Assembly (NCBI GenBank): GCA_012515135.1 | Contig: JAAYYX010000254.1 | Span: 1-13,186 of the forward strand | Source of the DNA: Clostridiales bacterium | Lineage (GTDB): Bacteria > Bacillota > Clostridia > Peptostreptococcales > Anaerovoracaceae | DNA length: 13,186 nt | Direction: 5' to 3' | In this document: positions 1-7,364 of the stretch, piece after piece | Numbering within the stretch: position 1 is the stretch's first letter | Layout: every line of letters starts with the position of its first letter | The notes under the pieces: model-generated | Told to the model about the DNA's origin: nothing | The model's database searches: none | Seen by the model: only the letters and a program-made list of their open reading frames with translations | Position numbers and translations under genes: made by a program

Positions 1-173
1 ACTGTGGTTATGGCCAGAGAAAGGGTATACATGCCTCCTGTCCCCACTTCAAATATACCGTAGTAATTAAATACAACCGTAGGTGCCAGATATGCCAGAC
101 CGAAACCTATCAGTAATGGCAGCGACAAGGTCCTTTTAAGCTTCGTTTCCTGCCTGGTATTCAAATCGTCCAT
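1..173 (-). CDS. APC-family amino acid permease, N-terminal fragment (runs off the window)
   Basis: Only the first 57 codons are present; the gene continues beyond base 1. The reading starts MDDLNTRQETKLKRTLSLPL and goes on through a hydrophobic stretch containing GFGLAYLAPTVVFNYYGI and then GGMYTLSLAI. A short polar N-terminus followed by a first helix of the LxxGxG...AP type is typical of APC-superfamily amino acid or amine permeases, which are 12-helix secondary transporters in the cytoplasmic membrane. The start is well supported: AAGGAGG lies 7 bases upstream of the ATG. The substrate cannot be read from this piece. The gene is separated from the upstream araC-type gene by 118 bp holding a hairpin and a candidate promoter, so it is probably transcribed on its own. 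Family assignment is fairly secure; anything finer is not. Confidence 0.8.
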   Translation of the reverse strand, partial: MDDLNTRQETKLKRTLSLPLLIGFGLAYLAPTVVFNYYGIFEVGTGGMYTLSLAITT

Positions 174-219
174 AATATTACCTCCTTAAAACAAAAAATA
201 TCCTGATTATTTCATTTTC

Positions 220-248
220 AGAATACTTTAAATAAACTGTTGTTTCAA
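220..248 (-). promoter_or_regulatory. Candidate promoter for the APC permease
   Basis: On the minus strand there is TTGAAA (243-248), a 17-bp spacer and TATTCT (220-225). This would start transcription about 40 bases before the permease ATG. The -35 is good and the -10 is a two-mismatch fit to TATAAT, so this is a plausible but unproven sigma-A promoter. I see no recognisable riboswitch in the leader. Confidence 0.4.
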
Positions 249-276
249 TGGCATTTTATGGTTGTTTTCAAGTAAA

Positions 277-295
277 ATAGCCTTAAAACGGCTAT
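277..295 (-). terminator. Weak hairpin at the end of the araC-type gene
   Basis: ATAGCC (277-282) and GGCTAT (290-295) form a 6-bp stem with a 7-base loop. On the minus strand the stem is followed by four T residues. The stem includes the TAG stop codon of the upstream gene. It is short and AT-rich, so it may be a leaky terminator at the end of the addA-eamA-araC unit. Confidence 0.45.
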
Positions 296-1251
296 AAATC
301 TTCTTTTTTTGGCGGTTCAAGAAAAAGATCCATATAATGAGCCAGCATCAATTTGTCCAGCGGTTCATAGATATCATCTATGAAAAACTCCTTTTCAAGA
401 CAGGGACTTTTCATTTTTTCGGTATAGTTTTTTCTGAATTCTTTGGGGGTGCATCTGTACCATGCCTTAAAAGCCTTGTAATAATACTTGGGATCGGAAA
501 AGCCGCATCTTTCGGATATCTCCATTATGTTCATTTTAGTGTCCAGAAGAAGCTTCTCGGATTTATATGCACGCCAGTATCCCAGGCATTTTCTGAATCC
601 CAGGTTTATTCTCATGAATTCGGATATATATGATTCCGAAAGATGGAAATGATCAGCCATATCCTTCAGGGTTATCTTCTCGGAGGAGTGCCTGTCAAGG
701 AAAAGCATAAGATCATGATGTCTTTCCAAAAGCTCAGGTTTCAGCTTTAGACGGGGATCGTAAAAGAATATTATATCAAAATCTCTTACAAACAGATCTA
801 TGATCATTTCAACGCTGGAAATTATATTTTTTATGTATCCAGATTCATTTTTTTCATGAGTATTAAGGTAAAACAGAAGTGCTATAAGCATGCCTTTTAG
901 ATCTTCATGGCATTTTCTTCTTGGTGTGGCACTGTCGCTTGTATACTCGCAGACAAAAAGCAGACTTTTTATATAGGGATATTTTTTCTCGAACCATTTA
1001 AGATCAATATAAAAAGAAACGCATATGTCGTCACTGCCTTCATAAAGATAATGTGCATCCTTGTCCACACAGATGAATTCCCCTTCTTTTAAAGTGAACT
1101 GTTCATATTCATAATTGAAAGTGACCGTCCCCTTAAGACAGAAAATGATTTCTACCATTTCATCATGCATATGGGGAGGTATGAATTCTATCTGTCTTAT
1201 TTTGAGGGCCAAAGGAGTCCCTTCTATCCATCTTATGTCTTCCTGATACAC
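292..1251 (-). CDS. AraC-family transcriptional regulator (cupin sensor plus two HTH)
   Basis: A 319-residue cytoplasmic DNA-binding regulator. The N-terminal half holds a cupin-like sensing domain (about 20-80) with HMHDEMVEI at 27-35, the usual AraC-family ligand pocket. The C-terminal half holds two helix-turn-helix units: LKDMADHFHLSESYISEFM at about 195-213, and IMEISERCGFSDPKYYYKAF at about 242-261, followed by the family signature P269-x-x-F-R. The start is GTG at 1251, preceded by GAAGGAG six bases upstream. About 45 residues follow the normal end of the AraC domain, which is longer than usual. The gene begins 11 bp after the eamA-type transporter gene and is co-transcribed with it, so it may respond to a substrate or product of that transporter; this is inference. 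The family is certain, the ligand and targets unknown. Confidence 0.92.
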   Translation of the reverse strand: MYQEDIRWIEGTPLALKIRQIEFIPPHMHDEMVEIIFCLKGTVTFNYEYEQFTLKEGEFICVDKDAHYLYEGSDDICVSFYIDLKWFEKKYPYIKSLLFVCEYTSDSATPRRKCHEDLKGMLIALLFYLNTHEKNESGYIKNIISSVEMIIDLFVRDFDIIFFYDPRLKLKPELLERHHDLMLFLDRHSSEKITLKDMADHFHLSESYISEFMRINLGFRKCLGYWRAYKSEKLLLDTKMNIMEISERCGFSDPKYYYKAFKAWYRCTPKEFRKNYTEKMKSPCLEKEFFIDDIYEPLDKLMLAHYMDLFLEPPKKEDL

Positions 1252-1262
1252 TGTTTTCTCCT

Positions 1263-2168
1263 TCAGTTTTCCTTCTGCAAAACGACTACAGCAAGGATGA
1301 CAAGAACTATACCTGCTATCTGAATGAAAGTCAAAGTCTCGCCCAGAAAAACAAAGGCAACCAGCAGTGTGAACGGCAATTCCGCCACTGCCACTATCCC
1401 CGCTTTTTCAGAGCCTATGAGATTTATTCCCTTGAATAAAAAAAATATCGGAAGCAGATTGGTCAGTAATGATGTTACGGCAGCCAGACCTATCATTTGC
1501 CATGTCACATGGGGGAAGTCAAAGAAAATATCAAAGTGTATTATTATTATTGTCAGAGCTGCCAGATACTGCGTGAAAGAAGCTGTGGTTATTATGCTGT
1601 ACTGCCCCATCTTTATGTCATAATAGACATTATATGCGGCATAAAGAACGCTGGACGATATGCCGAAAACTATACCGACAAGGGCCATTCCCGAAGATGA
1701 AGCTCCGAATACGTTAAGTACCATCATACTTCCTGCCATGGCAATAATAAGAGCCAGTTTGTTCCATAGCCCTATCTTTTTTATCCCCGTGACCATGAAA
1801 AACAGACATATAAAAACAGGATTAGTAAATAAAAGCATGGAAGCTATCCCGGCATTGAGTGTTTCCAGTGACATGAAAATACACGCTGTTGTCACAGCGG
1901 ACAAAATCCCCATGACAGATATCCATCTTCTTCTGCCCTTGCTCTCTTGGGCCACTGTTTTTATTTTGCCCGTTACGATACAAACGATGAATATACCGGC
2001 TGCTCCTATTATGAATTGAAAAAATGAAAGGTCCAGACCCGAGAGCCCCATTTTTATAAGGAATTTCCCGAATACGGTCTGGCATGAGAAAAAAAGAGCT
2101 GCTATCATAACGAAAAAATAGCCCTTTGTTTTTTGTGAAAAAATCATACCGCTTTCTTTTTTGTTCAT
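1263..2168 (-). CDS. DMT-superfamily transporter, EamA domain (first copy)
   Basis: A 301-residue, very hydrophobic protein with about ten predicted membrane segments arranged as two EamA repeats of five helices. The first begins near residue 17 (YFFVMIAALFFSCQTVFGK) and the second near 160 (LVGIVFGISSSVLYAAYNVY). The end of repeat two carries the characteristic SEKAGIVAVAELPFTLLVAF and FLGETLT (about 253-281), as in drug/metabolite exporters of the RhaT/EamA group. Family members move amino acids, sugars or other metabolites; the sequence does not tell which. The ATG overlaps the addA stop as ATGA and has only a weak SD (GGTGG, distant), so translation is probably coupled to addA. A downstream araC-type gene follows 11 bp later and may regulate this unit. 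Confidence 0.9.
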   Translation of the reverse strand: MNKKESGMIFSQKTKGYFFVMIAALFFSCQTVFGKFLIKMGLSGLDLSFFQFIIGAAGIFIVCIVTGKIKTVAQESKGRRRWISVMGILSAVTTACIFMSLETLNAGIASMLLFTNPVFICLFFMVTGIKKIGLWNKLALIIAMAGSMMVLNVFGASSSGMALVGIVFGISSSVLYAAYNVYYDIKMGQYSIITTASFTQYLAALTIIIIHFDIFFDFPHVTWQMIGLAAVTSLLTNLLPIFFLFKGINLIGSEKAGIVAVAELPFTLLVAFVFLGETLTFIQIAGIVLVILAVVVLQKEN

Positions 2169-5100
2169 TCTTTTATTTCCACCGCCCTGTCCTTTGAAAT
2201 CAAGTAAAGATAGGCTTCTGTTACGGGCATTCCCCTGTAAGTCTCTATGGCCTTTTTGTATATCATCATTTGCTCTTTATACTTTTCCTGTATCCCTTCC
2301 ACATCATAATTTGTTTTGTAATCCAGAAGAACTATTCCTTCCTTTTCTTCAAACCAGCAGTCTATTATGCCCTGGACCATTACTTCTTTTCCTTCCACAT
2401 TATGCAGCAGATTAAAGGATGTTTCTTTTCTTAATTTTCCCAGGGCCGCTGCCGACTTTGCTCTTTTACCGATCATACTTTCTGCAAAGATTTCAATTTT
2501 TTCTATTGAAAGGATTTCCTTCTCTTCTTCTGTGATTATTTCCCTGGCCACCAGTTCATCCACAAATCTCCTGATGTATGATCCGTCTTCCATTCTGGTG
2601 AAATCAAGGTGCTCCATGACCCTGTGGAACGCTGTACCCTTTTGGGCTGCCGAAAGATGTTTCCCTCCTTCCCGCAGGAATTCAGGTGTATTCAAGGGTA
2701 TATCCCTTATTATACCGCTTCCGGTCTTTCCCGCATTCAATTCGCTTACCGAGTATTTTGATTTTATTTTTAGAAGCGCCTCGTTGGGATAGGTCCATGA
2801 AAGTCTTTTGCTTATTTCTTCTTTGATGTCGGTTTTTTTGTCTTTTTCTTTTTCTTCATGTATATGATCCAGAATATTTTTGAGTTCATCTTCCTTTTCT
2901 TCTTCTTGCGAAATATATTCACCGATGGACGCCCTTTCATGAAAAACCTTTTTTATTCCTGTTTCATCCAAAAAAGGATATATCATCCCCAGATAATTGT
3001 TTTGACTTTTCAGTCCCGCTTTATATTTTTCTTCATTTTTGCGAAAGCAGTTATCACTGCCCAAAAGTACCAGGCGGTCCATGGCTCTTGTAAAAGCCAC
3101 ATAAAGGATCCTGATTTCCTCTTCCAGGGCTTCAATCTTCTTTTTGTCTTTTATGATATTTCTTATAAGGGTTTTCCTGTGCCAGTGTTCTTCATGTTCA
3201 ACCCTGTCAAGCCCAATGCCCAGATCTTTATGCATGGATATACCTTTTTTGGGCGCTTTATCAGAGTTGAATTTTCTTCCCAGAGAAGCAACTATTACCA
3301 TGGGGAATTCAAGACCTTTGCTTTTGTGTATGGTCATTATCCTGACGATATCATCGCTTTCTCCGATTATGTCCGCCTGGCTTATGTCAATTTTTTTACT
3401 TTTCAGCGCCTCTGTATATTTTAGCAGACCGTATATCCCGCTTCCTCCGTTTTTTCTGAACAAAGCTGCTCTGTCAACAAATGCACGGAGGTTGGCCTGC
3501 CTCTGTATGCCTCCCGGAAGAGAGCCTGCGTAAACATAATAGCCTGTTTCATCCATTATTCTCCAGATAAACTCGTCAAGAGGCGTATATGATGCTTCTT
3601 TTTTCCATTTTTCAAACTTTGATATAACATTTGATGCCTTTTCTGCCAGGATACCTTCATCACCGGAAACAGAATACAGAGAAAGGGCTTCGTGATAAGG
3701 AATGTCTCTGTTCATTATCCTTATTTTGATTAGGTCTTCTATATCAAAACCGAATATGGGGCATCTTAATACTCCCAGCAGGGGTATGTCCTGTCTGCTG
3801 TTGTCAATGACCTTAAGGATGTCTATAAAAGTTAATATTTCCAGCGTATCAAAGTATCCGATGTTGTCATCTATATATGTATCTATTCCCTGAAGGGCAA
3901 GGGTCTCGCGAAATATTTCCGCTTTGTTTTTTACTCCCCGCATCAGGATAACGATATCTTTCATGCCCAGTTTCCGTATGCGGTTTTTCTTTGTGTCATA
4001 AAACTCCCGGCCTATGGAATTTTTTATTATCCCGGCTGTCACAACAGCTTCAAGCTCGGCGTTTTTCATATCGGTCAGTTCATCAGGCATATCATTTTCT
4101 TCGGGTATATCACTGTCTATTATATGTATTTCTGTTTCGGGATCGGGACTTTCATGCTCGGGTATCCCTTTATAAAGTGCCGATTCTCCGTCATATTTCA
4201 TCAGGGGTGCAAATATGGAGTTGACCGTCTTTATTATGGGTCCCTTACTTCTGAAATTCATGTTGAGATCTATTTTTGTGCTGCTGCTGTCATCTTTTTG
4301 GGAATATTTTATATATTTGCTCTTGAATATTTCAGGTTCTGCCAGACGGAATTTATATATACTCTGTTTTATGTCCCCCACCATAAAAACATTGTCTTCT
4401 CTTTTTATTGAGTTGATTATTTCTTCCTGCAGATAATTGCTGTCCTGATATTCATCTATAAAAATATAATCGAACTTGTTCCGGTATTCAGCTGAAGCCG
4501 AAGGATCTTTTAGTATCCTTATGGCATAGTGTTCAATGTCACCGAAGTCCAAAAGATTCTTTTCGATTTTTATTTTCATGTATTCCTCATGGAAATCCAT
4601 AAGTATTTTTCTGATTGTTTTTGCGCTGTCGTATGTTTTGTTGATATCATCTGCATAAACAGAAAGCTCAAATGCGAAATATTTTTCTTTTATTTCTTTT
4701 TTTATTATCTCCTTACCCTTGTCTCTGTGGGCTTTTACCATATCTTTTATAAGGGTATAATCTTCTTTTTCGTCATTACACGCCTTCAAAGTCACAGTGG
4801 AAAAAGCTCTTACAGCTTTCCCGAATCTTTCATGATCCCGTTGGTCACATTTTTCTCTGAGATCCAAAACGACAGATATATCCTCCATTATCTTATCATG
4901 AAGTTTCTGCAGGTCCGCTTCACGGATCAGGTTTGCTGCAATATAAAAATGTTCCTCTGCTTTTTCAAGGTTCGCTGAAACTGTCTGCCATATGTTTTCC
5001 ATCAGGGATGAACTTTTTAATTCTTCCTTTGAAGCAGAAAGATTCTCAACGGAATCCTCCATGAACATCCACGGATCCGCCATTGCCATTATTCCGGTAT

Positions 5101-5653
5101 ACAGCTTATCCAGTTCTTCTTTTATACGATTTTCGTTGCCTGCATCCCCGTAGTCTTTCAGGAAATCAAGAAAACACGGATCCTCTTCCGCAAAATAGGC
5201 TTCAAAAATTCTGTCCATTGCTTCCGATTTCATTATTGTGCTTTCCACATCATCACATATTTTGAAATCCGGATCAATATCCGTAAGATGGAAATATCGT
5301 CTTACCACTTCCATGGCAAAGGAATGAAATGTGCTTATGTTTGCGTTCTGCAGGGCATAAAGCTGGTTTTGGATCAAAGAAAGGTTTTCGGGATCATCCA
5401 GGGCGGCATTATTGAGGGCTGCGGATATTTTTTCTTTCATCTCGGAAGCCGCCGCATTTGTGAATGTGACCACAAGCATCCTGTCTATGGGGACAGGATC
5501 ATGTTTGATGTTTTCAGATATATCTGCACCGGTTATTATATGCTCTATTCGTGCAACAAGGACTGCGGTCTTGCCCGAGCCTGCCGCTGCGGAAACAAGT
5601 ATACTGGTGTTTCTGAGCTCTATCGCTTTTTTTTGTTCTTGTGTCCATTTCAT
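2165..5653 (-). CDS. addA: ATP-dependent helicase/nuclease subunit A (AddA)
   Basis: A 1162-residue UvrD-type helicase with a C-terminal RecB-like nuclease. In the AddAB enzyme it unwinds and resects double-strand breaks for RecA loading. Helicase motifs are all visible: an N-terminal Q motif (WTQEQ, 3-7), Walker A AAGSGKT (23-29), Walker B/motif II IDEYQD (399-404), motif III VGDIKQSIYKFR (425-436), NFRSK (466-470), motif V MTIHKSKGLEF (773-783) and motif VI YVAFTRAMDR (851-860). The nuclease domain shows GTAFH (1006-1010), GIID (1095-1098) and DYKT (1111-1114), so both activities look intact. The length is slightly below the roughly 1200 residues usual in the family. No addB lies beside it; the gene upstream is gpmI on the opposite strand. 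The start is fixed by an in-frame TGA 15 bases upstream and by the Q motif, yet there is no Shine-Dalgarno sequence. Its -10 element places the transcript start at the ATG itself. Confidence 0.97.
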   Translation of the reverse strand: MKWTQEQKKAIELRNTSILVSAAAGSGKTAVLVARIEHIITGADISENIKHDPVPIDRMLVVTFTNAAASEMKEKISAALNNAALDDPENLSLIQNQLYALQNANISTFHSFAMEVVRRYFHLTDIDPDFKICDDVESTIMKSEAMDRIFEAYFAEEDPCFLDFLKDYGDAGNENRIKEELDKLYTGIMAMADPWMFMEDSVENLSASKEELKSSSLMENIWQTVSANLEKAEEHFYIAANLIREADLQKLHDKIMEDISVVLDLREKCDQRDHERFGKAVRAFSTVTLKACNDEKEDYTLIKDMVKAHRDKGKEIIKKEIKEKYFAFELSVYADDINKTYDSAKTIRKILMDFHEEYMKIKIEKNLLDFGDIEHYAIRILKDPSASAEYRNKFDYIFIDEYQDSNYLQEEIINSIKREDNVFMVGDIKQSIYKFRLAEPEIFKSKYIKYSQKDDSSSTKIDLNMNFRSKGPIIKTVNSIFAPLMKYDGESALYKGIPEHESPDPETEIHIIDSDIPEENDMPDELTDMKNAELEAVVTAGIIKNSIGREFYDTKKNRIRKLGMKDIVILMRGVKNKAEIFRETLALQGIDTYIDDNIGYFDTLEILTFIDILKVIDNSRQDIPLLGVLRCPIFGFDIEDLIKIRIMNRDIPYHEALSLYSVSGDEGILAEKASNVISKFEKWKKEASYTPLDEFIWRIMDETGYYVYAGSLPGGIQRQANLRAFVDRAALFRKNGGSGIYGLLKYTEALKSKKIDISQADIIGESDDIVRIMTIHKSKGLEFPMVIVASLGRKFNSDKAPKKGISMHKDLGIGLDRVEHEEHWHRKTLIRNIIKDKKKIEALEEEIRILYVAFTRAMDRLVLLGSDNCFRKNEEKYKAGLKSQNNYLGMIYPFLDETGIKKVFHERASIGEYISQEEEKEDELKNILDHIHEEKEKDKKTDIKEEISKRLSWTYPNEALLKIKSKYSVSELNAGKTGSGIIRDIPLNTPEFLREGGKHLSAAQKGTAFHRVMEHLDFTRMEDGSYIRRFVDELVAREIITEEEKEILSIEKIEIFAESMIGKRAKSAAALGKLRKETSFNLLHNVEGKEVMVQGIIDCWFEEKEGIVLLDYKTNYDVEGIQEKYKEQMMIYKKAIETYRGMPVTEAYLYLISKDRAVEIKE

Positions 5654-5659
5654 GATTCT

Positions 5660-5668
5660 ATTATATCA
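5660..5668 (-). promoter_or_regulatory. Extended -10 promoter of addA, predicting a leaderless mRNA
   Basis: The minus strand reads TGATATAAT, a perfect extended -10 (TG-n-TATAAT, hexamer at 5660-5665). Six bases (AGAATC) separate it from the ATG of addA, so the expected +1 is the A of the start codon at 5653. No clear -35 is seen at 17 bp, which extended -10 promoters do not require. It overlaps the -35 region of the divergent gpmI promoter. Confidence 0.65.
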
Positions 5669-5683
5669 TGAATGGTTTCTCTG

Positions 5684-5692
5684 TGGTATAAT
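5684..5692 (+). promoter_or_regulatory. Extended -10 promoter of gpmI
   Basis: TGGTATAAT on the plus strand is a perfect TG-n-TATAAT extended -10 (hexamer 5687-5692). It predicts a start near 5699 and a leader of about 35 bases. The leader ends in a modest SD (GAGGG at 5724-5728) five bases before the ATG. The expected -35 position (5664-5669) has no good match and overlaps the addA -10. Confidence 0.65.
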
Positions 5693-5733
5693 TAAGATAC
5701 GATATTCACCTGAAACGAATACAGAGGGATGCG

Positions 5734-7278
5734 ATGAAACCATTGAAAAAACCAACAGTACTGCTCATAATGGACGGATACGGAATAACCAAAGACGGCA
5801 ATAAAACAAAAAAAGGTAATGCCATTGCCACGGCTAAAACTCCCCGGCTGGACAGGATATTTTCCGAGTATCCAAGCACTACAATAGGTGCATCAGGCGA
5901 GGATGTGGGACTGCCCGACGGACAAATGGGCAATTCTGAAGTCGGCCACCTCAATATAGGTGCCGGCAGGATCGTCTTTCAGGATCTCTCAAAAATAACA
6001 AATGAAATATCATCAAAAAATTTTTTTTCCAATAAGGCTCTTACGAAGGCCATGGATAAATGCAAACAAAATCATTCATCTCTTCACCTGATGGGGCTTT
6101 TATCCGATGGAGGGGTCCACAGCCATATCAACCATCTTTTTGCTCTTATTGACATGGCTAAACAAAACGGTCTCAAAAAAGTCTATGTGCATTGCTTTCT
6201 GGACGGCAGAGATGTCCCTCCCAGATGTGCAAAAAAATATACGGATCAACTGGAAGAATATATGAAAAAAACCGGCATAGGGCGCATAGCCACCCTTTGC
6301 GGCAGATATTATTCCATGGACAGAGACAGGCGCTGGGAAAGACTTGAGAAATCATATGACTCGATTTCCGCCTCAGAAGGGCTTCATGCATCTTCTGCCT
6401 CCGTTGCCATAGATAACGCCTACAAAAGAGGAGAAAACGATGAATTCGTCCTCCCGACAGTGATAGACCCCGCCGCTCCCGTAAACGAGGATGATTCCAT
6501 AATAATGTTCAATTTCAGACCGGACCGGGCCAGGGAGATCACAAGAGCTTTTGTGGATGCCGGATTTGACGCATTCGAAAGAAAGAAAAAATTCAACGGT
6601 ATATGCTACGTATGTATGACAAGATATGATGCTTCGATGCCTGCTGTCAGCGTTGCATATCCCCCCGAAGAAATAAAAAATACCCTTGGAGAATATCTGT
6701 CCTCAAAAGGTCTTAAACAACTGAGAATAGCAGAAACAGAAAAATATGCTCATGTCACTTTCTTTTTTAACGGCGGCATCGAAGCCCCGTCAAAAAATGA
6801 AGAAAGGATACTTATTCCTTCTCCCAAGGTGCCCACCTATGATATGCAGCCGGAGATGAGTGCTTATCTTGTAACGGAGGAAGTGGTCAAGCAGATCCAA
6901 AATGACCGTTTTGATGTTATAATACTCAATTACGCCAATGCGGATATGGTGGGTCACACTGGAGTTTTCAGCGCTGCCGTTTCCGCCATCGAAACCCTTG
7001 ATGAATGCGTTTATAAAGTGATAAATACGGTGCTCCAAAAAGGCGGCCAGCTTCTTCTTACATCAGATCACGGCAATGCTGACTGCATGTCAGATGAAAA
7101 TGGAAAAACGGTTACGGCTCATTCTTTGAACAGAGTTCCGCTGGTATACATATCCGACAAAGGTGTCTCTCTTCGTGAAGGAGGCCTGCTGGCTGACCTG
7201 GCCCCTACTCTTCTTGATATGATGGGAATGGAAATTCCTGCAGAAATGACCGGAAAGAGCCTTATAAAAAAGGATTGA
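5734..7278 (+). CDS. gpmI: 2,3-bisphosphoglycerate-independent phosphoglycerate mutase
   Basis: This cytoplasmic glycolytic enzyme interconverts 3- and 2-phosphoglycerate using two Mn ions and a phosphoserine intermediate. At 514 residues it has the normal family length. The alkaline-phosphatase-fold metal site is complete: MDGYG (D14), the nucleophile S68 in GQMGNSEVGHLNIGAGR (63-79), NADMVGHTG (D404, H408), SDHGNAD (D445, H446) and H463 in TAHS. The inserted phosphotransfer domain carries the substrate-binding signatures GGVHSH (126-131), FLDGRD (155-160), RYYSMDRDRRWER (191-203), FRPDRAR (261-267) and AETEKYAHVTFFFNGG (333-348). It stands alone on the plus strand rather than with gapA, pgk, tpiA and eno as in many Firmicutes. 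It diverges from addA and converges on the second eamA gene, with a shared hairpin downstream. Nothing looks damaged. Confidence 0.98.
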   Translation: MKPLKKPTVLLIMDGYGITKDGNKTKKGNAIATAKTPRLDRIFSEYPSTTIGASGEDVGLPDGQMGNSEVGHLNIGAGRIVFQDLSKITNEISSKNFFSNKALTKAMDKCKQNHSSLHLMGLLSDGGVHSHINHLFALIDMAKQNGLKKVYVHCFLDGRDVPPRCAKKYTDQLEEYMKKTGIGRIATLCGRYYSMDRDRRWERLEKSYDSISASEGLHASSASVAIDNAYKRGENDEFVLPTVIDPAAPVNEDDSIIMFNFRPDRAREITRAFVDAGFDAFERKKKFNGICYVCMTRYDASMPAVSVAYPPEEIKNTLGEYLSSKGLKQLRIAETEKYAHVTFFFNGGIEAPSKNEERILIPSPKVPTYDMQPEMSAYLVTEEVVKQIQNDRFDVIILNYANADMVGHTGVFSAAVSAIETLDECVYKVINTVLQKGGQLLLTSDHGNADCMSDENGKTVTAHSLNRVPLVYISDKGVSLREGGLLADLAPTLLDMMGMEIPAEMTGKSLIKKD

Positions 7279-7337
7279 CCTTCAATCAATATCTGTTATC
7301 GATTGTTGTCCCTTTGAAACCCGATCCAGAAACCCTC

Positions 7338-7364
7338 AAAACCGGGATCTATGCCCCCGGTTTT
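7338..7364. terminator. Symmetrical bidirectional terminator between gpmI and eamA (second copy)
   Basis: AAAACCGGG (7338-7346) and CCCGGTTTT (7356-7364) pair perfectly over 9 bp with a 9-base loop. Both strands end in a run of four T, so it can stop gpmI transcription rightward and the flavoprotein-eamA operon leftward. The right arm lies inside the last codons of the eamA-type gene, and the TAG stop (7349-7351) is in the loop. Confidence 0.8.

Noticed and set aside
174..276. Possible riboswitch in the permease leader
   Set aside because: The stretch is short and AT-rich and shows no conserved riboswitch core that I recognise.
2858..3424. A 188-codon open frame on the plus strand opposite addA, and several shorter ones nearby
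   Set aside because: They lie inside the conserved helicase gene, have no SD, and their products show biased Phe/Tyr/Ser-rich composition typical of an antisense shadow.
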